Virus record (IMG/VR): IMGVR_UViG_3300008262_000774
Location: 1 to 22,221 of that record
DNA length: 22,221 nt
Reading direction: 5' to 3' (one strand)
DNA from: a virus
Below the pieces are notes generated by a model. The model did no database searches. It had not been told where the DNA came from and was given only the letters and a program-made list of their open reading frames with translations. Positions within the stretch are counted from its first letter, which is position 1, and each line of letters starts with the position of its first letter. Of the stretch, positions 1-7,759 are shown one piece after another. The position numbers and the translations under genes were made by a program.

Positions 1-1280
1 CTATAGAAATTGCTATTTTAAAATCCACAACAACAAATGATGACGGTGAGGCATTATTAAAAACAGGTATTTTAGTTGAAGATTTTAAAGACTTTAATTC
101 CGCAGATTTAGCTAGTGGTTATTTTTCTGTAGCAATTGACACAGATGAGGGAGAATGTTTCCCAAATTTTGGTGCATGGAATTTGGATTTAGGATTGCTT
201 GAAGACACAGATATTTTTATGTTCAATGATATTATAACTAAGAAATATACTGAGGAGTTATATGTATCTAATTTGGAAGCTAATAATGAAATTTTTGTAA
301 ATCCAGGCGGCGTCAATGACGGTAAAGGTAGAGCAGAAATTTCTAAGAAAAATAGTTTTAGAGTAAACATATTATTGGCAGGTGGCCTATTAATAGGTGG
401 ATATATTGCATATAAAACTGCAGCGGCTCTTACAGCAAAAGCAACATTTGGCGCAGCAGTTACTGGATATACAGATTATGCTTTAATTGCTGCATACCAA
501 GGAGAATCTACGTTAAGTATTGCATGGGGAGCGGCTAAGGAGTTAGGATACGCAGTTCTTGATGCATTTAAATCTATAGATGGAATAATGTCTGTGGTTT
601 CTTGGCCATATAAAGCAGCCAAATTAGGAGTGGAGTGGGTATACAATGCTTTCACCGGAGGTGCTTCTAGTGTGGTACCGGGCACATATGCCTTTGGTGA
701 TGCTGCCTGGGCATCCGCAAAAACAGGGTTTGAATTAGTTGGTAATGCTTTGAGTAATATTTTTAATCAGCCTATAGGGGTTACCGCAACTGAAGTATAT
801 AATGGTTTAGGGTTTATATCTTCAGGTGCAGTATCAGCTACATGGGGAGCATTGTCAATTGGCGCAGATTTTGTTGCAGCAAAAACAGCAGGCGTGCCTA
901 TCATAGGTGCAGCAACAAAAGCTATTGCAGCAGGTGTAGCTAAGGCAACTTCATATTTGTTAGGCGCTCCCGTGTTAGTACAAGTTGCAGCAGTTGCCGC
1001 AATAGTTTATGTTGGAGCAAAAGTAGTTTCTTGGGTTTGGAAAGGATTGAAGAAATTATTTTCGGATGTAAACATGAAAGAGAAAATTATATTTAAGAAA
1101 AAAATGCCGAATGGTTTAAATCTATACGAATTTGAATATAAGAAAGAGTTTAAATCCATTGCGGGGTATGGTAGATACGAAGGATACATTGCACAAGAAG
1201 TGGAAAAGAGATATCCAAAAGCAGTACAAATTGAAAGTAATGGTTATAAATCTGTAAATTATTCTTTAATAGGAACATAG
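1..1280 (+). CDS. Large tail structural protein, 3' part, with C-terminal S74-type chaperone domain
   Basis: The frame is open from base 3 with no stop, so the gene starts upstream of the window; the TTG at 183 is internal. The first ~60 visible codons (for example TGILVEDFKDFNSADL) resemble DUF4815-type tail proteins of T4-like phages. An Ala/Gly-rich, strongly hydrophobic stretch of about 230 residues follows, with possible membrane-type segments near 352-430 and 960-1040. The last ~72 codons (1062-1277) look like an intramolecular chaperone of the Peptidase_S74 family: a Ser-Asp pair (SDVNMKE), an LYEFEYK strand and GYIAQEVEKRYPKAV. In that family the domain trimerises and folds fibres or spikes, then cuts itself off just before the Ser. 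The gene ends with TAG one base before the next ATG. The S74 call is fairly firm; the role of the hydrophobic part is unknown. Confidence 0.75.
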   Translation, partial: IEIAILKSTTTNDDGEALLKTGILVEDFKDFNSADLASGYFSVAIDTDEGECFPNFGAWNLDLGLLEDTDIFMFNDIITKKYTEELYVSNLEANNEIFVNPGGVNDGKGRAEISKKNSFRVNILLAGGLLIGGYIAYKTAAALTAKATFGAAVTGYTDYALIAAYQGESTLSIAWGAAKELGYAVLDAFKSIDGIMSVVSWPYKAAKLGVEWVYNAFTGGASSVVPGTYAFGDAAWASAKTGFELVGNALSNIFNQPIGVTATEVYNGLGFISSGAVSATWGALSIGADFVAAKTAGVPIIGAATKAIAAGVAKATSYLLGAPVLVQVAAVAAIVYVGAKVVSWVWKGLKKLFSDVNMKEKIIFKKKMPNGLNLYEFEYKKEFKSIAGYGRYEGYIAQEVEKRYPKAVQIESNGYKSVNYSLIGT

Positions 1281-1281
1281 C

Positions 1282-2931
1282 ATGGCGACAGAATCTAGTT
1301 CTGCAGTAACATCTTCCAGGGACACGGACATACCAGTTTTTGCTGGTTCGGAAATACTGTCCTTCGTTGTTTCAGAAATGCCCCCAGGCATAAAAATTTA
1401 TACTTATGTAAATGGTATTAATCTTACTCCCTTTACTGGACCTGTTACTACGGGGGCAACAATAGGACAAGAGATTGTGACTGATCAATTAGGTAGTGCG
1501 CAAGGATATCTTTATATACCTAGCACAGAAGGTCAGTATAAATTTCTTGCAGGTGAGATTAGATTGACGTTTGGCGATAGTCCAGACGGAATTCAAAATT
1601 GTAAATATACTTCTGAAACTACCTTAATGAATCATGGTTTGAGTCTTGTTGATACAGAACAAGGTGGGACAATTTCTTTAAGAAGAACTGAGAAATTTAG
1701 AACTTCAGTTTCGGGAAGTTCTGGAGAAGAGGATACTTCTTTAAACAGATTAAATCCGTTGTCCCAAAGTTTTACTGTTGATGAGGTAAGATATCCGTTA
1801 GGCGTTGTTGTTACGGGCGTAGGATTATTTGTCAGTCAAAAAGATGATAAATTACCGCTTGGGGTAGAATTGCGTCCTATGGATAAAGGTGCGCCATCTA
1901 CAACAGAGTATTTTTCCGGAACATCTGTATTTTTACCTCCCTCCAGTATACCAGAACCTCCTGAACCTGGAAAAAATATTACTCCTACAGATTTTACATT
2001 TAGACATCCAATCTATCTAAAACCAGGGGAATATGCGTTTTCAGTTTTAACGAAGTCTAATAAGTACAAGTTATATAGTGCAACAACTGCAGATGGAAAG
2101 AAAGTAAAAAATCCTTTCGCTGGAAAATTATTTAAGGCGCAAAATACTGGAGGATGGGTTGGCGATGTCAATGAGGATTTAACTTTTTATCTAAGAAAAG
2201 CTAAATTTGATACAGGCACTATAACTTTTGAAATGATTACGCCTGACCTTGCAGAAATTGATTATAACAGGTTGCGTTTATTAAGTACAGAAGTTGGTTT
2301 AGGTGATACTGCATATGCAAGTTATAAATTACAAACTACTGAAGATAGTGCCACAAGAGATAAGACAGAGTTTCAACCAATTGTTCCGGGGGATACTGTA
2401 GATTTAACAGGCAGACAAAGTGTAAAAAATGTAGGCGATATTAAACTTCAAATATCACTAACTACAAAAAGCGAAGATGTTTCCCCAATTTTAGATAGAC
2501 AATTATTAAAAGCACAAATATTTAGAAATAATATTACGGCTTATTCTAGTGACGTATCTGCCTCTGAATTAAAAGCTGGGCATGGATCTGCAAGATCAAG
2601 ATATATTAGCAAAGTAGTGTCTTTAGCAGAAGGATTCGATTCTACGGGGTTAGAAGTTAGATTAGATGTTAATAGAAAAATTGGTACGGATATAGAAGTT
2701 TTTGGTAGAGTTTTATCCAGAAAAGACAAAGCATTTGATACAGGTATTTTATCTAGACCATGGGTTCTTATGCCGTTAGTTTCTCCATCGTCAAAATCCT
2801 TTGCGGGAACTGACGACGATTCTTTTACGCAAGAAATTTATAGACTTCTTGAACCCTCTTTAGAATATACTGTAAATAAAACTATAGCTACTGGAGTAAT
2901 TGAGCCTGAGGATCACGATGATATTATATAA
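1282..2931 (+). CDS. DUF4815-like tail or baseplate structural protein
   Basis: 549 residues. The ATG lies one base after the upstream TAG, with AGGA at 1271-1274 as a likely ribosome site. From about residue 157 the protein matches by memory the conserved C-terminal part of large structural proteins of T4-like cyanophages and relatives: NPLSQSFTVDE, LPLGVELRPMDKGAPS, a proline-rich turn (PSSIPEPPEPG), IYLKPGEYAFSVLTKSN, then FKAQNTGGWVGDVNEDLTF. The mix of short beta strands and loops suits a baseplate- or fibre-attachment protein. No enzyme motif, signal peptide or membrane segment is visible. In related phages I recall this region on the same polypeptide as the DUF4815 part found in the previous gene, so the two products may act together. 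The family assignment is reasonable; the exact position in the virion is inferred. Confidence 0.7.
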   Translation: MATESSSAVTSSRDTDIPVFAGSEILSFVVSEMPPGIKIYTYVNGINLTPFTGPVTTGATIGQEIVTDQLGSAQGYLYIPSTEGQYKFLAGEIRLTFGDSPDGIQNCKYTSETTLMNHGLSLVDTEQGGTISLRRTEKFRTSVSGSSGEEDTSLNRLNPLSQSFTVDEVRYPLGVVVTGVGLFVSQKDDKLPLGVELRPMDKGAPSTTEYFSGTSVFLPPSSIPEPPEPGKNITPTDFTFRHPIYLKPGEYAFSVLTKSNKYKLYSATTADGKKVKNPFAGKLFKAQNTGGWVGDVNEDLTFYLRKAKFDTGTITFEMITPDLAEIDYNRLRLLSTEVGLGDTAYASYKLQTTEDSATRDKTEFQPIVPGDTVDLTGRQSVKNVGDIKLQISLTTKSEDVSPILDRQLLKAQIFRNNITAYSSDVSASELKAGHGSARSRYISKVVSLAEGFDSTGLEVRLDVNRKIGTDIEVFGRVLSRKDKAFDTGILSRPWVLMPLVSPSSKSFAGTDDDSFTQEIYRLLEPSLEYTVNKTIATGVIEPEDHDDII

Positions 2932-3092
2932 AGGATACTGAAAACAATGCCATTTTAAATACGAATATACATGCAGTTCATGAGTATAAACAAAAGAAAA
3001 AACAAACGGCAACTATTCGAAGAATGGAACAAGAAATAAATACATTGAAAGAAGAGTTATCTAAAATTAAAAATCATTTAAATTTAAGTTAA
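2918..3092 (+). CDS. Small coiled-coil virion-module protein, apparently split by a +1 frameshift
   Basis: The first ATG (2918) overlaps the end of the preceding gene and follows GAGG (2908-2911). It reads MILYKGY and stops at TGA 2939-2941. The +1 frame, open from 2922 to TAA 3090-3092, reads KDTENNAILNTN, then a basic stretch and a heptad-like helix (MEQEINTLKEELSKIKNHL), but has no ATG before codon 3024. Joining the frames at 2932/2934, that is skipping one G of AAAGGAT, gives MILYKDTENNAILNTN and a total of 57 residues. That matches the N-terminus I recall for a small protein in the structural clusters of T4-like phages. Function is unknown; the C-terminal helix suggests oligomerisation. 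The split may be a sequence error, a real mutation, programmed +1 frameshifting or a non-ATG start. No other gene fills 2932-3096. Confidence 0.55.
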
Positions 3093-3096
3093 AATC

Positions 3097-4716
3097 ATGC
3101 CATCACAAAGAAATTTTTCAAACGTAAATGTAGGTACCTCTCCTAATAGCGGAGATGGAGATCTTTTACGAGATGCATTTACAAAGGTAAATGAAAACTT
3201 TTATTCTTTGTATTCCGGAGGGCAATTTTTAGGGTTTCCTACAGATGGTAGACTTACTCCAGGATATACTTGGGCAAATGATAAAGATACAGGTATGTAT
3301 CGTTTAGGTCCAGGTAGAATTGGATTTACTCTAAACGGGTCGGACTCTTTAAATTTAAATGAGGATGGTACTATTACATGGTTTAGCGCCCCCTTAGCTA
3401 CGCAAGGATATGTTAATTCTCAGTTAACAAATTTTACCGGCGGAGTTAGTGCAGCTAATATCACAGTTGTTGTGGGTACAACCTCAGCGAATGTTACTGT
3501 AAATGGCGTTCCAGTGGTTTCTTCGTTACCCACTTTAGGCAACCACGAAGGTCGAATAGTATTTTTTAATGGTGATGTTTGGATATTTACTGGTTATCCT
3601 ACCGGCAATGGTGGAGGATTACCGGCAAACCCGGGAATCGCTAGATTGGCAGGATCGGATTATAGATGGGTGAGATTCAGAGGTGACAATGCGATTCCAA
3701 TTGGTACAGTTAAACCAGAAACTGCGCCCGAGGGAACTATCTTTTATGAAACCGGCAATGCCAAACCATACCTATTTTTATCAGGTTCATGGAGAACTTT
3801 ATCCAGCGTAATAACATCAAGTGCACCCTCTGGTTTAGAAGTGTTAGTTTCTTTACCGGCAACAGGTAGTCCAGATAATTATTCAGGAAGAACGGTTGTT
3901 GTTGGAAGCATTGCTTATATCTTCATAAGCGGTCAATGGAGAACTTTAAGTAGTTACGTATCAGGCGCGGGTGGTTCGGGTGGTATTAGTTTTGGAACTT
4001 CTTTACCTGCTACAGCAAACGTTGGAGAATTGTTTAGAGTAACGGCAGGTTCTGCGACACTTCCGGGATTATACATTTATGATACAACTTGGAAATCTAT
4101 TCCTCAATATACCGCAAATACAGTAATTGCTAGAATTCCGACTCTTGCAGCTTTGCCAACAGATACAACTTATTATAATCCCGGCGATTTAGTTATTGTT
4201 GGTTCAGCAACATATATTTTAAATACGACAAAAACTTCTTGGGATTTCTTTACACCTAATAGCGGTTCGGGCACTATTACTGGCATTGCGCTAAACCCAA
4301 ATCAAGTAGGTACTACAGAATTAGCTGCAAATGCAGTGACTGCCGCGAAGATTGCATCAAATACAATTATTAGTTCAAAACTAGTAAGTAATACTTTAAC
4401 CACAAGAGAGTTTGCGGATAATTCCGTCACATCTGCAAAATTGGCAGCAAACTCTATAACAACAAGCAAAATTCAAGATAATTCTATTACTGGTGAAAAG
4501 ATTGCCGCTAACACTATTAATGGTGCTAAAATAGTTTCTGGAACTATTGGTAGATCTCAGTTAGCACCAAATGTATTCACAGGTGTAACCGTTAGCGCAA
4601 ATAATCTAGCTGAAATTTCGTTAAACTTAGGAACTATAACGTCGGGAGTTTTAAGATCATCAGATAATAGATTTGTAATAGATTTGAATAATAAATCAAT
4701 TAGAATAGAATTGTAA
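3097..4716 (+). CDS. Tail fibre protein with TSAKLA-type repeats
   Basis: 539 residues. The N-terminus (NVGTSPNSGDGDLLRDAFTK then VNENFYSLY) is a virion-attachment motif common in fibre proteins of T4-like phages. It is followed by PGYTWANDKDTGMYRLGPG, a motif also frequent in phage fibres. The middle is rich in Gly, Ser and Thr and contains repeated small beta modules ending in WIFTGY, YLFLSGSWRTLSS and YIFISGQWRTLSS. Residues about 410-490 hold at least five short repeats (NAVTAAKIASN, NSVTSAKLAAN, NSITTSKIQDN, NSITGEKIAAN, NTINGAKIVSG), typical of trimeric fibre shafts. The C-terminus ends in short beta strands. There is no clear Shine-Dalgarno site, only an A-rich leader. The likely role is receptor binding or a short tail fibre; the receptor cannot be predicted. 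Confidence 0.75.
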   Translation: MPSQRNFSNVNVGTSPNSGDGDLLRDAFTKVNENFYSLYSGGQFLGFPTDGRLTPGYTWANDKDTGMYRLGPGRIGFTLNGSDSLNLNEDGTITWFSAPLATQGYVNSQLTNFTGGVSAANITVVVGTTSANVTVNGVPVVSSLPTLGNHEGRIVFFNGDVWIFTGYPTGNGGGLPANPGIARLAGSDYRWVRFRGDNAIPIGTVKPETAPEGTIFYETGNAKPYLFLSGSWRTLSSVITSSAPSGLEVLVSLPATGSPDNYSGRTVVVGSIAYIFISGQWRTLSSYVSGAGGSGGISFGTSLPATANVGELFRVTAGSATLPGLYIYDTTWKSIPQYTANTVIARIPTLAALPTDTTYYNPGDLVIVGSATYILNTTKTSWDFFTPNSGSGTITGIALNPNQVGTTELAANAVTAAKIASNTIISSKLVSNTLTTREFADNSVTSAKLAANSITTSKIQDNSITGEKIAANTINGAKIVSGTIGRSQLAPNVFTGVTVSANNLAEISLNLGTITSGVLRSSDNRFVIDLNNKSIRIEL

Positions 4717-4717
4717 A

Positions 4718-5365
4718 ATGTTAGGTCATAATGTTTCTGATGAATTATTACAATTATTAGAAGTTGAGAAAAGATTAGAATTGACTCAACGAGAGGGAAA
4801 ACTTTTTAAAAGAGCAAATGATGAAAATACTGTAGCAGTATTATTGAAAAAAGATAATTCCGAAATATCTAAATTGACTTTAGAAGAAAGATCAGAAATG
4901 AATCACTCTAAAGTCATTTTCGTAACTATAGGGTCATCTAAAAACTTTTCAGAAGTTTTTATACCTAATAGATATTTTGAAGATTTTAGTTATGAGGGAA
5001 GACCTTTTATACATGGGATGTTTGATTGTTACACGTTAGTCAGAGATTATTATAAAAGAAAATTTAATATCTTTTTACCAACTAATATACAAAGAGATTG
5101 GGAGTGGTGGAATAAAGGAGAGAATCTTTATTTAGAAAATGCTAAAAATTGTTTATTCGAGGAAGTAGAAGATATTAAAAAGCATGATGTCTTACTTATG
5201 AAAATTAATAGTCCAGTACCAAATCATGCTGCAATTTATTTAGGGGAAGGAAAAATACTGCATCATATGGCTGGTAGATTTTCCACAATACAGAATTTAA
5301 CTTTTTCCTACAAACAAAAAATTTCAATAATTTATAGAAATAATTTATTAAAAAATGTCAACTAA
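4718..5365 (+). CDS. NlpC/P60 cysteine peptidase, lambda gpK-like tail protein
   Basis: 215 residues. The C-terminal half matches the NlpC/P60 domain of lambda tail protein gpK: RPFIHGMFDCYTLVRDYY with nucleophile Cys104, RDWEWWNKGENLY, then PVPNHAAIYLGEGKILHH with general-base His170 and a candidate third residue at His182 or His183, followed by GRFS. In gpK homologues the position before DVLLM is normally Gly; here it is His (HDVLLM). The ~85 N-terminal residues are charged and helical and lack the metal-binding His motif of the JAB/Mov34 domain that precedes NlpC/P60 in lambda gpK. The family cuts peptidoglycan peptides or works in tail-tip assembly. The gene starts two bases after the fibre gene and overlaps the next by 11 bases. 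T4 itself has no gpK. Confidence 0.85.
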   Translation: MLGHNVSDELLQLLEVEKRLELTQREGKLFKRANDENTVAVLLKKDNSEISKLTLEERSEMNHSKVIFVTIGSSKNFSEVFIPNRYFEDFSYEGRPFIHGMFDCYTLVRDYYKRKFNIFLPTNIQRDWEWWNKGENLYLENAKNCLFEEVEDIKKHDVLLMKINSPVPNHAAIYLGEGKILHHMAGRFSTIQNLTFSYKQKISIIYRNNLLKNVN

Positions 5366-5885
5366 TGTTTTATGGGCGGGTACCGTATCTGGTAGAAAAA
5401 TAGTTTCTATCTTTAATAATCCGGACGGACAAACCGGAAGTAATGTTCCTTTGAATAATCCTTTACCAAATTTAAATAGAATTTATTTTGATTCTAGATT
5501 TGAATATCTTAGTATAACTTCAAAAACAGAATTTATTCAAGCATATCCATCTATAGATGTAAATACTGATCCAAATAATAACAAAGGCAAAGAGGCTTCA
5601 GAATACCCAAAACAGGGAACCAATACTTACACTATATTTAGACATAATTTGGGATATCCTCCTGCCGTTGTAGTAATAGATTACGATACGAGGGAATTAA
5701 TAGGATCCAATATGTTTGTTCAAAATTTAGATAATAACTCTTATAGAACAGCGACTCTTATGGTAGATACTACAAACGTATATTTGAAAGAAAAATATTT
5801 CGTACGAAGAGTAGGATTGCCCGCAATAACTAGAAGATATACTTTACTAATTTTTGAAAATACTGCACAGGTAACTTTAGTATAA
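5355..5885 (+). CDS. Putative tail-tip or fibre-associated protein, unknown function
   Basis: 176 residues. It begins inside the end of the NlpC/P60 gene (11-base overlap), so the two are probably translationally coupled. I do not recognise a defined family. The segment TIFRHNLGYPPAVVVIDYDT resembles a beta-strand motif (HNLGYxP) recurring in phage fibre and tail-tip proteins. The protein is rich in Asn, Thr and Tyr, looks mostly beta, and has no Cys, signal peptide or membrane segment. Its place between a tail peptidase and further tail-like genes makes a structural role likely, but this is inferred from context. Confidence 0.6.
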   Translation: MSTNVLWAGTVSGRKIVSIFNNPDGQTGSNVPLNNPLPNLNRIYFDSRFEYLSITSKTEFIQAYPSIDVNTDPNNNKGKEASEYPKQGTNTYTIFRHNLGYPPAVVVIDYDTRELIGSNMFVQNLDNNSYRTATLMVDTTNVYLKEKYFVRRVGLPAITRRYTLLIFENTAQVTLV

Positions 5886-5887
5886 TC

Positions 5888-7060
5888 ATGTCTAAATACT
5901 TAATTAATTTAACCGCAAATTTAGTCACTTTAGGTAATGTATTCACCACGGAAAGAAGTTATTTGTATAAAAATCCTGAACAATATTACGCAGGATCATC
6001 TTTTGCATTCACTAAAACGTTGTATGTACCCGAACTTAGAGTATTTCAGGAAACGTTAGAAGGATTATCTATAACAAATTTTACGCAAATTCCTTTGCGG
6101 GAAAGTTTACCTCCAGATATACCGTTTTCTGGACCTTTTTTGCAAAACTATTCTGCAGATGGCACTCTAAATACTTCATCATTCATTAACTTATTATTAA
6201 TTGATAAGCCACCTCTTAGAACAGGATTTTTCGATTTTTATGTTAATGGATATATATTCTCAGGGCTTATAACTAAACTTACGAAGTATAAACATTATAA
6301 TTGGCAACAGGATGGTTCTAAATATAGTTATATAGAGCAACCAGTACCATTAGGATATGGTATACAAATAAGTTCTAACCAATTATATACTGCAGAACTA
6401 GAATCCGACGGAAGTTATTCTTTGTTCCCCACCCCCTTATTTTTATTTTTATCGAGTTTAACTGGAAATGAAGAAATACTTTCATCTGCTTCTAACTTAG
6501 ATCCAAACACATATACTAATAATATACCCGGGTTACCTGAAGGCACTACTTTAGATTCTTTTCCTATAAGTAATACTATAGGTTCCTTACCGATAAGTTT
6601 ATTCTATATTTCTGAGGCAGATGCTTTAAGATATATTGCATCATATCCAAATCTAATAGAAAGTGTCGGAAATAGTCCTACTGTAGGACAACAACTTTAT
6701 GCGTCTGCTACAAGTAACAAAGAAATAACGTTCGATCCAATTTCATATCTGAACAAATATTCTGACGTTAGGCAATTATATGGATATGATACTTATGGTG
6801 CGACTGTACATTATATAACGATAGGGTATTATCAGGGAAGAACAATAGATAATGCTAGCTCAGAAAATACTTTAACTGGCGGTTTATATGATGAGCGAAA
6901 TAGTGCTATTGATTTAACTAATAATTTAATAATTTGGCCTGAGGGTGAGACAATAGTTCCCTTGGGAGCCGGATTATCATACAAATATAATACGAGAACA
7001 TATTTTTTAAATACCTCAGTTGAATTAGAAGGTAATTTAAAATATTTGGGAGTTCATTGA
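5888..7060 (+). CDS. Putative tail adhesin with a repeat of the DALRYIASYPDLI type
   Basis: 390 residues. The first ~240 are beta-rich and unrecognised (for example SGLITKLTKYKHYNWQQDG). Residues ~242-320 hold two related units: DALRYIASYPNLIESVG, followed by the fuller FDPISYLNKYSDVRQLYG, then YDTYGATVHYITIGYYQGR. This unit (F/YLxxYxDL, then AxxHYIxxGxxEGR) recurs in many environmental bacterial secreted or surface proteins and some phage fibres; its function is not established. The TGA stop overlaps the next ATG (TGATG at 7058-7062), indicating coupled translation. There is no clear Shine-Dalgarno site. A receptor-binding or decoration role is plausible from position. Confidence 0.6.
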   Translation: MSKYLINLTANLVTLGNVFTTERSYLYKNPEQYYAGSSFAFTKTLYVPELRVFQETLEGLSITNFTQIPLRESLPPDIPFSGPFLQNYSADGTLNTSSFINLLLIDKPPLRTGFFDFYVNGYIFSGLITKLTKYKHYNWQQDGSKYSYIEQPVPLGYGIQISSNQLYTAELESDGSYSLFPTPLFLFLSSLTGNEEILSSASNLDPNTYTNNIPGLPEGTTLDSFPISNTIGSLPISLFYISEADALRYIASYPNLIESVGNSPTVGQQLYASATSNKEITFDPISYLNKYSDVRQLYGYDTYGATVHYITIGYYQGRTIDNASSENTLTGGLYDERNSAIDLTNNLIIWPEGETIVPLGAGLSYKYNTRTYFLNTSVELEGNLKYLGVH

Positions 7061-7542
7061 TGAGTATTATTATAGAGAAAGATAATTTTTTGATAACCGA
7101 TGGTTTAGGTAAAACTAAATTTTCTTTAGATAGAAGAATTCCTCACATTATTTACAATTTACCTGGACTTAATACAATACCTAGAATTACAGAAGCAGAC
7201 CCAACCGCATCTAATATTGAAAGAACTGATGAGATAATTCTTATCAATAATACGTTAATAAATACTGATGATTATTTTATTCTTCCATTTATATCTATAA
7301 ATGGGGGATACGCAGATTCGGGCGATGCCGTAATTAATGCGACAGGATCAACTGTACTTAGAATCATAAAGCAGCCAAGTTCTGGAGAATTTTTAGGTTC
7401 TAGTATTTTAACTTTTAAAGTAGAACCTGAAACTTTAAAAATTGTATGTAAACATAGTTTCGAAAGAAAAGGATATACCAATATAGAAGGGGATGACCCG
7501 ATTGTTATATCCTACAGAGTATACTACGGGAGATTTTCATGA
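7060..7542 (+). CDS. Small putative tail structural protein, unknown function
   Basis: 160 residues from the ATG at 7060. I prefer this start to the TTG at 7057 because the ATG overlaps the preceding TGA and has GGGAG at 7047-7051 at good spacing. The sequence reads as beta strands with many Ile, Thr and Asn. The opening (DNFLITDGLGKTKFSLDRRI) resembles the start of other small phage tail proteins, but I cannot assign a family. There are no membrane or enzyme motifs. It sits in a run of small coupled tail genes and ends in a TCATGA overlap with the next gene. Confidence 0.6.
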   Translation: MSIIIEKDNFLITDGLGKTKFSLDRRIPHIIYNLPGLNTIPRITEADPTASNIERTDEIILINNTLINTDDYFILPFISINGGYADSGDAVINATGSTVLRIIKQPSSGEFLGSSILTFKVEPETLKIVCKHSFERKGYTNIEGDDPIVISYRVYYGRFS

Positions 7543-7757
7543 CACTACAAGTGACGAATTTATCAGTTAACTATTTAGAAGACTTTACTAAGATTACCTT
7601 AGAAGTTTATACGATGCAAGGTACCGTAGAAAAATTAAAAGATAAATTAATTCTAACACTGCCCGGTAAATATAATTCTATTAACGATACTTTAATGGAA
7701 GAAGTCGAAAAAGAATTAGTAAAAAACGGATTTAATTACACACCTTTGGTAAACTAA
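7539..7757 (+). CDS. Small hypothetical protein
   Basis: 72 residues. The ATG overlaps the previous stop (ATGA at 7539-7542), and GGGAG at 7528-7532 gives a ribosome site. The protein alternates beta strand (ITLEVYTMQGTVEKLKDKL) with an acidic helix near the C-terminus (NDTLMEEVEKELVKNGF). It has no recognised family. The overlap on one side and two-base gap on the other support a real gene in the tail operon. Confidence 0.6.
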   Translation: MTLQVTNLSVNYLEDFTKITLEVYTMQGTVEKLKDKLILTLPGKYNSINDTLMEEVEKELVKNGFNYTPLVN

Positions 7758-7759
7758 AA

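Noticed and set aside
183-1280. Gene start at TTG 183
   Set aside because: The frame is open to the window edge and the upstream residues are protein-like (DUF4815-type), so the gene begins before base 1.
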